From contig OZ035961.1 of NCBI GenBank assembly GCA_964034945.1, positions 41,382,184-41,446,183 of the forward strand: a DNA stretch of 64,000 nucleotides, given 5' to 3'. The notes beneath the pieces are model-generated. The model ran no database searches, was not told the DNA's origin, and saw only the letters and a program-made list of their open reading frames with translations. The DNA is from Chrysopilus asiliformis (taxonomy: Eukaryota; Arthropoda; Insecta; Diptera; Rhagionidae). Every line of letters starts with the position of its first letter. Position 1 is the stretch's first letter. The translations under genes and the position numbers were made by a program. Positions 35,501-46,303 of this stretch are shown piece after piece.

Positions 35501-35635
35501 CCAGTTTATATTAAATGCATTATCGAACAAAAAATTTCAAATTTAGTATACAGACTTAAAGATTTAAATGGCAAATGTTTGGGAACTTGGCATATCAAAG
35601 ACTTAAAGCCAGATACGATGGTTTCTACACAATAA
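32432..35635 (+). CDS. pol: Pol polyprotein (protease, RT, RNase H, integrase)
   Basis: The frame is open from just after a stop at 32429-32431, overlapping gag by 88 bp in the -1 frame. The first ATG (32732) lies downstream of the protease motif DSGA (32648-32659), so an ATG start would lose the protease; expression by -1 frameshifting is the likely route. Counting from that ATG: reverse transcriptase about residues 100-330 with YLDD at 278-281; RNase H about 425-545 starting HCDASNYGLGA; integrase zinc domain about 620-675 (H..H..C..C); catalytic D688, D748 and E784, with exactly 35 residues between the last two (DD35E); C-terminal domain ending at HIKDLKPD. All catalytic residues are present. 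The stop is TAA at 35633-35635. It should copy and integrate the element in particles formed by Gag. Confidence 0.95.
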   Translation, partial: NYPKPIGKLRRGYRRSTASNPGGRRISNLNSKQLPNPELFSAIFNLRKSPSKKDNRPFLSINILDSLTSCLLDSGANICIAGTEGIKLLESVGLKLDKNFMSTVSTADKTKHLISGVYYAPIKYRDEVKTIAIYACASLPGKIILGVDFFKDFEILLYHDESGWSINSLGDTSTQMSHGLVDFESLTPSNQDQLSRVVDQFKVLGSGKLGCTPLMKHVINTGNALPKKQRGYPVSPAVQERMANEIQRMKDLGVIEKSFSPWSSPVVLVSKKDGRSRLCVDSRALNSVTERDSYPLPRVTEILDRLGEANYVSSIDLQDAFWQIPLSEESKPKTAFSVPGHGLWQFTRLPFGLHNSAQSMQRLMDSVFGPTDHAVFVYLDDIIIATKTFEEHIHVLKFVLERLKHANLSINFSKCTFCRSSLKYLGFVVGSNGLRTDPEKVDVILNYPKPKTFTELKRFIGLASWYRRFVKDFASIAAPLHDLTKGTQKSKRLVEWNSEAEDAFIKLKNHLVSSPILKSPDFSQPFSIHCDASNYGLGAVICQGENEQPIAYASRKLRGAELNYSTVEKECLAVVFGIEKFRPYIEGYEFSVYTDHHSLIWLLKQENPPGRLARWIMKLSQFHFKIIHKKGLNNVVPDSLSRIDPEVNLINFEPQGADDWYLKMMSKVALNSQDFPDWTINDGKLYIKFHEHNTRLQSNNLRLVVPESSRKAALFECHDDPRSGHMGIKKTKAKILSRYYWPKLGKDVEDYVKSCEICKTTKKSSTRKLGKMGPPKKASKPFQMLSLDLIGPLPRSTRQNSHLLVISDWVTKYVLLFPLRQACASKIVKHLEKDVFFVYGIPEIVVVDNGVQFDGKLFRNLLKKYDIDKIWYNCLYHPQNNPTERQNKTIGNMLRAYVSDNHRLWDAKIDEIGVALRTSVNEITGYTPFFLNFGRDYTFSASDYALQPNIGNENEAISTRVKFITHLEPIFKDITLRMKKAHERNKKYYDARRKHIHFKEGDVVYRKTYPKSDAINFYSAKLAPVYIKCIIEQKISNLVYRLKDLNGKCLGTWHIKDLKPDTMVSTQ

Positions 35636-36283
35636 AAATCCTCACAACAAAGTGTAGGTTGCATTAAAATATAATTTTGAATTTGGTTTATATTGTATAT
35701 TCGGTACAATTGTGGTCTAAGGTTTAATTATTAGGAAACAAATAATTTTGAGTAATTTTCATATGCGCGACGGTGTTATACACTCGTTCTTATAAGTTCA
35801 GCAAAAGCTCACTTATGCCGCAATTTTATTTTAATTAACAGCCATGTCTTTACACGCCTGTTATTTAACTAGATATTATAGCTAAGGGCACTGTTTTAGA
35901 CTGTGAACCAGGCTGAGATCCTCGTTCACACAGTGCGCAATGTTTAATACATTATAGCAATCCTTTACACCCTCAGTACTATACTTTAGGGCAAAGGGAT
36001 TAAAATTTATTAATTAAGATACTGTATAGTTAGAGATAGAAGGACCATTTTTTTGTACTTAATATACAACGAACTCTTTATTTATTTTAACGTTTTTGCG
36101 GTTTCGATAACCTTGTTTCTGCTTTGTATAAACTAATTTTTTTTAAATACTTATTCCATTGCGTCGAATTGTTTAATGGCACTTTTACATATAAATGTTT
36201 TGTTAAACCGTGATTTTTGTATTATTAATTTATTAAATTAAAGAACGAAACTCAAGTTTCATTCTTTAATTTTCATGTAAGTT
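35636..36283 (+). other. 3' untranslated interior, no env
   Basis: About 650 bp between the pol stop and the priming tract with no frame of note. Lack of a third gene separates this element from errantivirus-type elements. Confidence 0.7.
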
Positions 36284-36293
36284 AGGAGGGTAA
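36284..36293 (+). promoter_or_regulatory. Polypurine tract
   Basis: AGGAGGGTAA immediately precedes the 3' LTR and is the only purine run there. It would prime plus-strand DNA synthesis. It is short but in the expected place. Confidence 0.65.
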
Positions 36294-37027
36294 TGTAACG
36301 CCCGTCCTTGATATTTAAACCCTTTTAATAAAATTTTGATTTTCGCGCGTTCAACGGATTCCACTCCCATATCTACTCATTACGCCCACGAGCGCTGGTA
36401 GCTAAACTAGCCTGGTAAAACCAGTATTTAGTTGAAAAAAAGAAAAAACCATGAGGCTAGAGATGAGAGAGAGAATCTAAGGACGGTCTTCCGGTTCTTG
36501 CCTTGATCGAGGAGACTTCATTTTTTTCTTGATAAATCTAAGAAACATATTTCTCCTAGAGTTAAATTAAAAATTAAATTTAAAAGCTAGTAATGCAATA
36601 AAGAAAATTGTCGAAAATTATTCAACCTATCATCAAAAAACTTCAACAATTATTCATCGCTGTGAAGGAGATTTTTTTACTTTGATAGCTGATTGAAGAA
36701 CATCACTTCATCGAGAATATAGCAGAGGCAGAGAAACATTGAACGAGAAACACAATCAACGTGGAATCAACGTGTAAGGCGCAGAAAACAAGTAACAAAT
36801 AAACTTAGGAGACATAACAAATTCAAAACTTTTAATTATAATCCTAAAACTAAAATTAAAAATAATAATTATCCTTATAAGCATGCATGTAATAAATTCA
36901 CTCAGAAATCAATTATATTAAAATTTGTGAAGGTTAAATATGTTTAATTTCATTTCATTCTAAGTCATATTGAAATTTTCAGATTCTCTCTGCACATAAT
37001 TACATAACGCCTAGAAAAGGTGTTACA
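36294..37027 (+). repeat. 3' LTR
   Basis: 734 bp, same length and sequence as the 5' LTR in all stretches compared, followed directly by the CGCA target copy at 37028-37031. Confidence 0.95.
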
Positions 37028-37031
37028 CGCA

Positions 37032-38090
37032 TCACAAAAAAAGGACCATTCTAAATAGCTTAGACCTTTTATACTTCATAAACGAAAATTAACTGAACGT
37101 AATTTGTCACATTTAACTGGGTTCAGGGCCGCATTTATATTGCGGGTACCAGAGGAATGTAGTATTCCATCCCCTTTTGACTCTCGGAAGTTTGATTAAA
37201 AGGACCATATCCTTGCTTCAGATCGGTGTACTTTGATGGGGAATGCATTTTCTTTGTGGGCACTCATAAAAACATGGAAATAATAGAAATTTGAGGAAAA
37301 AGAGATATTAGGGGATAATTTGTGGGGTGTTTGGTGAAATGGCATTTTAGTCACCCCTCACCCTATGCGGAAATATGAGAAAAGTGAAATTTAGATGAAA
37401 CTCGGGAGGCATATTCAAGAGTAGCGTAACGCGTTAAATGACAAAAAAATAAGTTCTGAAATTTTTGTTCAAATTGATGGAATGTTAGAGTACTATCAAC
37501 AATATGTGGTCAAGAAATTACAACAATACATTAAAATAACCAAATATTTCTCAGAAATACGTATATGTAAAAACCGTTAAAGGAAAAATTCAGGAAATTT
37601 TATTTTCCTTGAATTTGGTTATAAAAGCATTTTTTCCTAAAAGCGCATAGTTTTCGAAAAATTTTCAAAAAACTGTATTTTTCAAAAAAAAAATGTTTGG
37701 GAGGTACCCGTTATAGCTACCATTACTTTTCCAAAAGCTGATAGAAAACGTTTTTCGTAAAACTCATTTGTAAAAAATTTCAAGTCGCTACCTCAACGCA
37801 TTCTAGCAAAGAAAAGTAAAAAGTTATAACGGGTGTAAAATTCGATAACCGCGGAACCGAATTTGACGACAATTTTACAGGAGCATACCACGGTTTTTAG
37901 CTGTGGGTTAACTCTACGTGTTTATGGTTTATCACTGCGTTGAGGTCCAGAAAATTCATCGAAATCCAAATCCCATTTTGTAAATTTTACTACAAAATCT
38001 TGAGTGTTTTTTATTGTTTTTATCATTTTCAAATCGATTTATATGAAACTTTCACCGGAGCTTATTGGAACCCAGGGATAACCTTCCCTT
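37032..38090. other. Unassigned sequence
   Basis: No gene recognised; a short piece (37178-37200) repeats 26890-26925. The plus frame starting at 37940 runs into the tandem repeat that follows. Confidence 0.4.
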
Positions 38091-38228
38091 TTTCAGAATC
38101 TCCATATTCTTCCATATTTTCAGAATCTTACCCGTATTTTGAAAATCTTAACCATATTTCTACAATCTTACCCCTATTTTCAGAATCTTACCCGTATTTT
38201 CAGAATCTTACCCATATTTTCAGAATTT
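38091..38228. repeat. About 20-bp tandem repeat, 6 units
   Basis: Units approximate CAGAATCTTACCCGTATTTT with changes (CCATATTTC, CCCCTATTTT, ACCATATTTC). Its translation gives the FSESYPYF-like repeats of a 102-codon frame, which is not taken as a protein. Confidence 0.85.
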
Positions 38229-38725
38229 TTGGAGAGATTCGAAATTAGAGATTCCTACCTTTAACAAATTACAAAATAGAGATTGAAGGACCAAATGCTT
38301 TTAATTCTTATAGATTGATTTTTTATGCTAGATTTTCTTGGTGTTTTTACGGATTCTTTATAGTCTGATAGAATATTAGTTTCGTTTTGAACCTCTGAGG
38401 ACATTTTGAAAAAGTTTAGTGCAAGACCAGAGGCCGAGTAAAAAGAGGGGTCCGTAGGCCGACCAGTGAGCAGAGTTCGGGCCGCGAAGCGGTAAGGGGC
38501 GAATGCTGTAGTAAGAAGATACAAATTCATGAATATATTAGTAGAAACGGGAGTGTAATCAATCATCAACATGAAAAAAATAAATTGTTTTTCTTCGCGG
38601 TGCCAAATATGTTTGTTTTAGTTTTGAATGATAAAAATTGATGGATATAAAACGGTCTATAAAACTGATTAAATTTAATCAAACGACAAACTTAAATATT
38701 TGAACCAATTTCAAGGTGAAACTAG
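38229..38725. other. Unassigned sequence
   Basis: No gene, RNA or repeat recognised; one minus-strand frame of 103 codons (38261-38572) has no known domain. Confidence 0.35.
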
Positions 38726-38786
38726 CTTGGCCCCAGTTTGGCCACTGCTTGGCCACCACTTGGTCACCGCTTGGCCAAACAGTGAC
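38726..38786. repeat. Short TTGGCCAC tandem repeat
   Basis: GCTTGGCCCC, GTTTGGCCACT, GCTTGGCCACC, ACTTGGTCACC and GCTTGGCCAAA follow each other in steps of 11-12 bases. Confidence 0.7.
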
Positions 38787-38841
38787 GCTTTTAGTGCAAA
38801 AATAGTCTCTATGAGGCCTACCCTAGAGTTATCACGCCATG

Positions 38842-38949
38842 CACTGTTGCTTGTCAAAAAAAAATTGTTAGTGCTAGAAGGCCGATATACTATATTTGGG
38901 ATGGAAAAGCTTTTTACGGCCTTTAGCACTTTTTCACAAGCAACAGTCT
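38842..38949. repeat. 108-bp imperfect hairpin (possible miniature element)
   Basis: CACTGTTGCTTGTCAAAAA..AGTGCTAGAAGGCCG on the left is mirrored by the reverse complement GACTGTTGCTTGTGAAAAAG, GTGCTAAAGGCCG on the right. No clear target duplication. Confidence 0.55.
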
Positions 38950-39384
38950 AGCTGCGCACTAGAAGCGCCACCATTTGTCGAAGATTTTAACATAAAATTC
39001 AAATACAATGGCCAATCAAATTAAATATGATTTTTAATTTTCCATGTTGCAAAAAAAGTGATTTTTTTGAACATGTAATATAAAATGCACAGCAATACTA
39101 AAGTTTGGCACCTGTACCTAAGGCTTTGTCTATAAAACACGTTACGCTTATAGGGAAATTGGTTCTGTGATATTGTGACAAAAATACTAAACTTGATACA
39201 AAAAACCGCGAAAAAAATCTGGTAAAGCTGGGGGAGGGTTCAAAAAAGTTAAATTAGCGTGACGTATTTTATGAATCGTTTCTAAGCCAAATCCTTTATG
39301 AAATCTGCCGGATTAAATTAATTTCTCAAGCTCTTTAAATTCCATAAATAATGGTTACGAAAATTCCAAAACCAGTAATAAAAA

Positions 39385-39552
39385 GCGCCGCAGGCGAATT
39401 TTTTTGAAACACATACGCCATTTGTGGAAATGCATTCTTATAACATTATTACAACACTTAAATGAAAAATCCGGGAAAAACGTTTTCTCCGGGACAACAT
39501 GCCTGATTTCGGGACTGTTCCGGCCAAACCGGGACGTAGGGTCATCCTACAT
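39385..39552 (+). repeat. CGCCGCAGG / CCGGGA dispersed repeat, copy 2
   Basis: AAGCGCCGCAGGCGAATTTT, then AAAATCCGGGAAAAACG, TCTCCGGGACAACATGCC, TGATTTCGGGACTGTTCCGG and CCGGGACGTAGGGTCATCCT. Best preserved copy of the family in this window. Confidence 0.6.
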
Positions 39553-42090
39553 ATAATAGAATATTCAAAAGATATAAAATTTATTATTGGTTATGTGCAG
39601 ATATAAATGTATGAAGTGCGCGAAGCGATCCTAGCGCTGACAATAGTTTGGCTTAGAATAAGTGATTTCTTTGATTAAAATATATGGTCGTAATTTTCCT
39701 ACCACTTACTGTGAGGCTGCACAAACTTTTCACAGACAATTCATATAAAAGACAAAAACGAAATTTAGGGTTCCAGGATTCTTGCCATGCAGAAACCCTT
39801 AATCAGCTCAACTAAAACTTTTATCCGTTTCATACACCGAATCGTAAATTTGGCAAGGAAGAAAGGAATTTTATGGACACGTGTTCACTTTTATCCCAAG
39901 CGGGACATAAATCCAATTATTCCTGATTTCGTTACGCTTATTACTATGCCCCCTTTTTATACACATATGAATTCCAAGTTATTATGATGCATTTCTGCAG
40001 ATGCTTTTAAACTTTATTTCAATTCTTATTGTTAGAGATGCTGTCTTAAAGCTGCACTTGAAGCGATTTACCAAAAAAAAGGCTTTATTGTTTTTAATCC
40101 CACATGAAAACGTGAAAAACTAGCACAAAATTTTGATAGTAAAAAAAATTGGAAGTACATTTTAAAATGTGTACAAAACCCAGATGTTGTTCCTCCCCCT
40201 ATCCCTTTGCAATGAACATAAAAAGCCATCGATGACATTTTATTTGCCTTTTGCAATATAGATTGTTGTTTTTTTTTCTTTGTTTATTTTCTCAACAATT
40301 TTCAAGATATATATACATTTCATCAACAAAGTGTACCATCCCGAGGGCAGATTCAATGCCTGTTATCTTATGCTCCTGCTGTTGAGATAGGAGCCGTGAT
40401 ACACATTGCTAACAATATCAAAACTAAAGAGTGGATGAATACTAAAAAAAAAATTGTATACAAAGAAACAGTAGACGAGAACGGAGAAAGGAATAGGCCA
40501 TAGGCATATTGGGGCTAAATCCAGATGTATGTTTTATTTGAGGTTTTGTACGAACGAACGATTGACATGAATCCCGATCCAGCTATAGGCTATGCTAGGC
40601 TAGGAATAGATGCCAGCCAGACACTGGAACCATTGAAGCTATTCAGGCATCGAGGTTGGCATTATCTAACCAATCTTATGCTATATCTCCTTATTTGAGC
40701 CTTTGGTATCATTCAGTATTAGTGCCAATTCTTGTTCCCTATACATCCGGGAGCCGATATGAAGGAAAAACATTTTCCAATATCCCCACAATGATCGGAA
40801 GCCATTCCACGGTACATTAATCACAAAACGTTTTTTAAATAATCGTCGGGGAATGGAACGGAATAGAATCGAAAAACATGGAACGGTCCGGGAACTACAG
40901 CCGCCTAGGAGTAGGACCAATGCCAAAGCTTCATCCTGGCATAACGCTACAAGTCGTCAGTCCTTGTTGTGTAAGCGTATATATTGGCGTTGTGATGGCA
41001 TAACTGATGGAAAAATCAATTACGTTGGGCCGCTGTAAAGGCAAAGAACTAGTAGGGGAGGGGGGTGGGGGACGGTGGAAGGTGGGGAGAAGAAAAAGCG
41101 AACAGTTTGTCAGATTGAACAATTTTTCGTTTTTGTTTCTCTAGCCTTGTAGAGAGTCGGGTAAACCATGATGAAAAACAAGGGACCAATCGACGAGTCA
41201 TCCTGCGAATGGATCAACACGGGTCCCCACCAGGACGATATTACCCGGAAAGCAGCCATTACATTATTTTCTTTTTATTTTTTTCATTTTTTTTTTTTGA
41301 GAAAAGCGAACACGGCTGCGGATATGGATCTGGGATTTTGGTATTATTGTCGTAGAATGCTCGGAAGTGACGGAAAATTTATTTATCTTCTTATACACAT
41401 TTCTTCAATACTAAAGAAGCATCTTTGATATTCCTGAATGGTATCAGTGCGCTCTGCAAGACTACGTTAAATGCATTGGGAAATATTGAACAAGTTCTAT
41501 AGGCATCTTCTGTTTTTTACATGAATTAACTACTATAGTGAACACTTATGCCTACTACAGTTTTTCTTGTAGAAGCTCTTGTGAGGGCTATCATTCTCTG
41601 GAGGTACTTGAGAAATTATGCAATTTATTGAGCACTTGCACATCAATCCTGAGCGACATACCGTGAAATTGCATTTGTGTAAATGGACAAAATATTTTTA
41701 TATAATCTTTCTCTCAATATAACCGAAATACCAAAATTTTCAAATACAAAATGCTTGATTTATTACATTGAGAAATATGGAATGAAGGTTTTAGGCCTGC
41801 TACAGGACTATTTTAGTTAGTACCGGCTAAGTTTCCCTGCATTAGATATCTGTTTACCTACAGATGGCAACTTTCAACTTGTTGTAGGTTAAGAAGGAAA
41901 ACATTGTTTTAAAGCAAGTGTAGTTAGTCTGCAATATTAGAACACGTTTGCCTGAGGCAGCCATTTCGATAATATAAGAGATTGTAAATTTAGCAAGCCT
42001 ATAGGCGTTGTACAATTTTAGCAAGGGTATAAGTGTGTTACAATTTGCTTAGGACAAGTAAGTATTATACACTTATACAAGTCAAACTAA
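39553..42090. other. Unassigned sequence
   Basis: 2.5 kb with several mid-size frames (40681-40926 minus, 41168-41428 plus) but no known domain. A G-rich run (41050-41090) and T-runs occur. No repeat detected. Confidence 0.4.
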
Positions 42091-42507
42091 AAACATAACA
42101 AAAGCTATAATTGCCAATCTGGCAATGGATGGGAGTTTCATGTAGAATCATATCCTAAATAACTTTTGTTCTTGGACTTTTTTGATAAGATGCACAATTT
42201 TTAGATATTCGCGAAAAACGTTTTCGTTCGAATGGGGAGTACCCTCTCTAATTGTCCATTTTTGTCCATTAACGAAGTATTTTACGAAAAACGAATCTGC
42301 GTAAAATTTCAAGTCTCTAGCTCGATCCGTGCGGCCGCAATCCGCGCCACAGACGGACAGACGGACGGACATGCAAAATTCAATTTTTTTTATCATTCTG
42401 AACACACTGGTGTAATTCATTTTTGTGTGTAATAACAGGATCTTGGCGTTACAAATGGTAAGGCAAAGTTAATATGCCCTTTGGTTTCACCATACGGGTA
42501 TAAAAAT
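42091..42507 (-). mobile_element. GTCY-type interspersed element, copy D (internally deleted)
   Basis: It starts with the shared AACATAACAAAAGCTATAAT and hairpin end, then jumps straight to GGATGGGAGTTTCATGTAGA, lacking about 110 bp present in copies B and C. It has only 5 GTCY units (42349-42368) and a further small deletion in the body. It ends GGGTATA near 42503. Confidence 0.75.
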
Positions 42508-42713
42508 AGGTGAAAAAAATCCTGCCACAGGACAACAAAAAATATTTTTACTTACACAAGTACGTGTGAAGTATGGTCAGTTAAGTGTTGTCAGTAATAT
42601 TTTTTCTGTATATCTGCACTAACACCGCGTCTTGATTAACAATTTTTTATCTCAAGAAATATCTCACCGCAATGCGATTTTTTTGACAGCTGGTCCGAAA
42701 ATCTCTTGAAATT

Positions 42714-42830
42714 TTGTTTCTCGAGATGGCGTTGAAAAGAAAACACCTATTCGCCGCTCTCGCAATTAATGCAATACGTGAAATTGAAAAGGCTGAAACA
42801 GAAGAACAGACGAAAAGAAAACCTCTTAAT
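42714..42830 (+). pseudogene. Possible N-terminus of a PIF/Harbinger transposase
   Basis: A frame beginning MALKRKHLFAALAINAIREI (ATG 42726) and continuing EKAETEEQTKRK is reminiscent of the Ala/Leu-rich, then Glu/Arg-rich start of insect Harbinger transposases. It is cut by the nested insertion at 42840 and no DDE domain follows even when the insertion is ignored. The assignment is tentative and rests on composition and on the TAA-flanked context. Confidence 0.3.
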
Positions 42831-42839
42831 GTTATATAT

Positions 42840-43215
42840 CATATCATAGATATACTAGATCACTCGATTTGCTGTCTCAAATGGTCCCATTTCAATACAG
42901 TTCAGTGGATCAAAACGAGTCAAGTAAGAGCGAGATAACCGTATGAAAATAAATATAGTCCTCTCGTTTAAACCGTGAGCTGTCAAAGGAAAATAGACTT
43001 TCGGAATGGTGTTGGCGCCTAAAGTTATTTGTTTGCGCCTAAAGTTAGTCTCAAACTTGTGAAATTTGAATTTCGCGGCAGACGAAATTTGAATTTCGCG
43101 ACCTTATACAGTTCAGTGAATGCGTACAAGTACGATAAAGAGGGAAATACTTTTGGGACCATTTTTCAGCAGAGCTTTGTATGGTGATAGTTGTTCTATG
43201 TTATATAGTTCTGTG
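42840..43215 (+). mobile_element. 376-bp element with 9-bp target duplication, copy 1
   Basis: GTTATATAT is present at 42831-42839 and 43216-43224. The body matches, in reverse, 56754-57123. It begins near ATATACTAGATCACTCG and ends TATATAGTTCTGTG. Internal features: CAGTTCAGTG occurs twice, GCGCCTAAAGTTA twice and GAAATTTGAATTTCGCG twice. No coding sequence. A 9-bp duplication suggests a Mutator-like (or Merlin-like) element, though terminal inverted repeats are weak. Confidence 0.75.
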
Positions 43216-43391
43216 GTTATATATTCTCTTTTTAGATTCCGCCATCTTGAATCGGGAAATTCCATGAAATTTTGCAATTGCAAGATTTCATGAAATTTAT
43301 CTCTGGGATTTTTGATCGCCGTCAACTCGAGCTCTGATTAGTCAATCAAAAATCTTTGCGATGAAAAATCCCAAGTGGAGACACGGTCTAA

Positions 43392-46300
43392 ATGTGGAGT
43401 TAATTTTTAGAAGTAAAAATTTCAACGCAGTAAAATTTTCCATATAAAAGTTTTCTTTCACTCATAATTCGCACATGTTTTTTTCATTTTCTCAAAACTA
43501 TTCAAATGGTGCAATATGTTACATTTTGTGTAATTTTACCTGCTCAATTTAAATTTAAAATAAATACGTTTTATTTTAAATTGTTAGTAAATTAATTCAC
43601 GAATTAATTAACAATTAACATTTCCTTTGTTATTATTTGAATGCTTTTATTTGAAGAGTTTTTGATTGGCTTAATAAATTTGTTTGGTTTTAATCAACAA
43701 ATCAAATTAATAAAAATCCAATCATTAAGTACGAATTTGCAACCAGTATTCATAAATTAAATATGAGCGATTTTTTTTTTGTTTTATCCCGATGATAGAT
43801 AAATATTGTTGACTTTCATCGTCATTAAAATTTCATTCAACTTAAATTATTTTTAATGCGTGTTTGTAGTCACAAAAAAAACCTTTTAGTATATTTTGAC
43901 ACTATTTAGTCTGTTCCACTTAATTCAAATAAAACCTTGAGTGGTAAAATTCGAAAAAATGTGTATTTCGTGATTAGTTTTTCTAATAAAGCTAATAAAT
44001 TGCTTCCATTGATTTGTCATGTCTAGTAAGACGGTAGCATTAATTTTTGTCTTAAATTGGAGGAAAGGCTTTTTATTATAATCTCAGACTTAACCCCTTT
44101 GATCATTCCATGCACCCACTGTCGTCAATAAATAATCAAGGAATGGTGACAAATTACGCCTTAATCAAATGACAGAATGCAAAGGTCTGATTCAGATGAT
44201 ATACAAACCATTCATCGATGTTATCCAATATTAGCAGCTCCCCAAAAATGAAGCCGGAAACAAGTTAATAAATATCGAGCTAGAGGTGGAAAATGAATCA
44301 AGGTATATATCGTCAGTGCAACATCAACTTCCAAAATTGTTGGTAGTATTGAATTTTTCCGGATAATATTTTGGTTAAGGATGTGACTGTGACAGCAGGG
44401 GGTTTTTTTTGTTGATGGGTTCTAGCCGAATGTGTATCTTTTTTGGAATATTTTTACTTGATATTTTGAATGACTACGATTGTAGAACGGTGTCGTGTAT
44501 GTAGCCATGATGTCAATGTCTCTGGGGCCTTGTACGATGTCTACCAATTCAACGAATAGGTAACATAGCTAGCATGTCAGCCACATTACTAGACTCCTTG
44601 GCTTATATGTCTTGCATGTCGGCCTCGTTCGTTTCTATGGCCTCCTTGTTGCCCATAACTATTTGGAATTTTCCTACAGATCAACTTCAGTTGTACACGT
44701 ACAGAGGTTAGAGTTTCGGTGATCTACTATAGAACAGCAATAGATATTCGTACATATCTAGAAATTCTATGAGGAATGTGGTATATGTCAGCTTGGCAAA
44801 TGTTTTTAGCCTTTTCCGCATGCATACACGTAAGATCCCATCAAACTATGGAGGTTGGGGCACAGCAGAGGCAGGTCGTCGTCGGCGACATACAGGATGG
44901 GAATTTGTTACTCCTTTTGAAGTTGAACATAGAACACGCCATCTATCCATCTACGTAGTAGCAACATCGGAGGAAAAACCATCTAATAGATACACGATAT
45001 ACAGAAATGGAATGCATTGGTCGCCGATGATAAACTATATAAGATGCATTATACTTGTTTAGATTCATCGCTTCCATACCAAAATTCCGTTTTCCAATGA
45101 ATTACGAGCGGATAAATCTATTTTTGGCTACTACCATACAATCGGATGGACTTGATTTTCTCACATGTAAATTTCCCTCTGACAGGGCTCTGTTTGCTAA
45201 TGAATTTACGACTATAAGCAAGTATTTAGACTAGTCCTCAAACATTAACGCGTACCACGTCCTGTCTGATCTTAGTTGGTCCAAGTTCGGTTTTTCAACT
45301 CATCTTATAAACGACAAAACGCTCAAACGAATGCGGTGTGGGCCTATTAACAAATTCATCATTTCCATGTTGCTCACTTAATTTTTTCCCCCTGCCCTTT
45401 GTAGGAAAGCCATATTAACCAGAATGTGAGCGAGCACCCCATCCTATCTCAGCTTCTTCGAAATATTTTAACGTGTATATCTTTAGATATGTATATGAGA
45501 ATATCTTCTTTGGTACGATTATTAAGACCGCCAAGGAGATGAAAAATGTTAATTTGTCGCATTTCGGTAGAAATAAACGGAACAAACAAATGCGATGGAA
45601 AAAATGCGCCTTATTCGGTGGAGAGACAGGGAATCGCAAGATTTATAGAAATGGTTTTTAAGTTCGGTATTAAGATCTCATATCTAGATGGATTTAATGT
45701 TCTTACGGGTTTATTATACATTTTCGACTATATAGCTAAATATCCAAGATATATCATATTCGTGTATTAAAAAAGTTAAAAAAAATTTATACTTTATATG
45801 CGATTAAAATGTTACCATCAGACGAGAGATACTGAAATGATGAGAAATAGCAACTGAAACCGGTCAGGGTCTTATGATTAATTTCAATATTTTCGTTGTT
45901 TCTTATTTGCTTTTAATTCTTCAAATATTCAACTAAAATTAGCATTTTATGATACTTCGATTTATAAATGGTTGGTTTATTAACACTAATTTTTAGTAAG
46001 TTAGTCACTTTTGGTCTTAATCGAATAGTCATACAAATTATAGTAGTGTAATAAATTATTTGAATTTCTCATATGGTCGAATTTTTAATATTATTTATTA
46101 AAAGTGTAATAAAGTTGTGTTTTGTCGGTTTTGTTGCAAAAAATAAAAGAAATTAATAATTTCCAAAAGCAACGGGAGAGTTTTTTTTGTGTATAATTAA
46201 ATATCTGTAGGTCTCAAATTGACTCATCAACCGACAAGCACTTTTTATTAATTTTTGAGTGACCCTTTAAATTAATCCCCTAATTCTAGATAATAGACTC
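43392..46300. other. Unassigned sequence
   Basis: 2.9 kb with no recognised gene. Frames at 44769-45062 and 45415-45770 have no known domain. AT-rich throughout, without obvious repeats. Confidence 0.4.
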
Positions 46301-46303
46301 TAA

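Larger units (their letters stand above)
29468..37027 (+). mobile_element. Complete, young Ty3/gypsy LTR retrotransposon
   Basis: Two 734-bp LTRs (29468-30201 and 36294-37027), each TGTAACGCC...GGTGTTACA, enclose a primer-binding site, gag and a pol frame ordered protease, reverse transcriptase, RNase H, integrase, which is the Ty3/gypsy (Metaviridae) order. CGCA flanks both ends (29464-29467, 37028-37031). No LTR difference was noticed and the two long frames have no premature stop, so this copy is recent and possibly active. There is no env-like third frame, so it is a plain retrotransposon. The 7560-bp length is normal for the group. Confidence 0.95.
42623..43388. mobile_element. PIF/Harbinger-like remnant split by another element
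   Basis: TAA flanks both ends (42620-42622, 43389-43391). The termini CACCGCGTCTTGAT and (inverted) GACCGTGTCTCCAC agree partly, and weaker inverted similarity continues inward. Three-base TAA duplication is characteristic of PIF/Harbinger. A 376-bp element (42840-43215) with its own 9-bp duplication sits inside. Confidence 0.5.

Noticed and set aside
35636..36283. Possible env gene after pol
   Set aside because: No open frame of useful length exists in this interval.
40681..41428. Several overlapping frames of 60-86 codons
   Set aside because: No domain, no splice-like arrangement and no repeat evidence; treated as chance frames.
44769..45770. Frames of 60-97 codons
   Set aside because: No recognisable protein family; cannot support a gene call.
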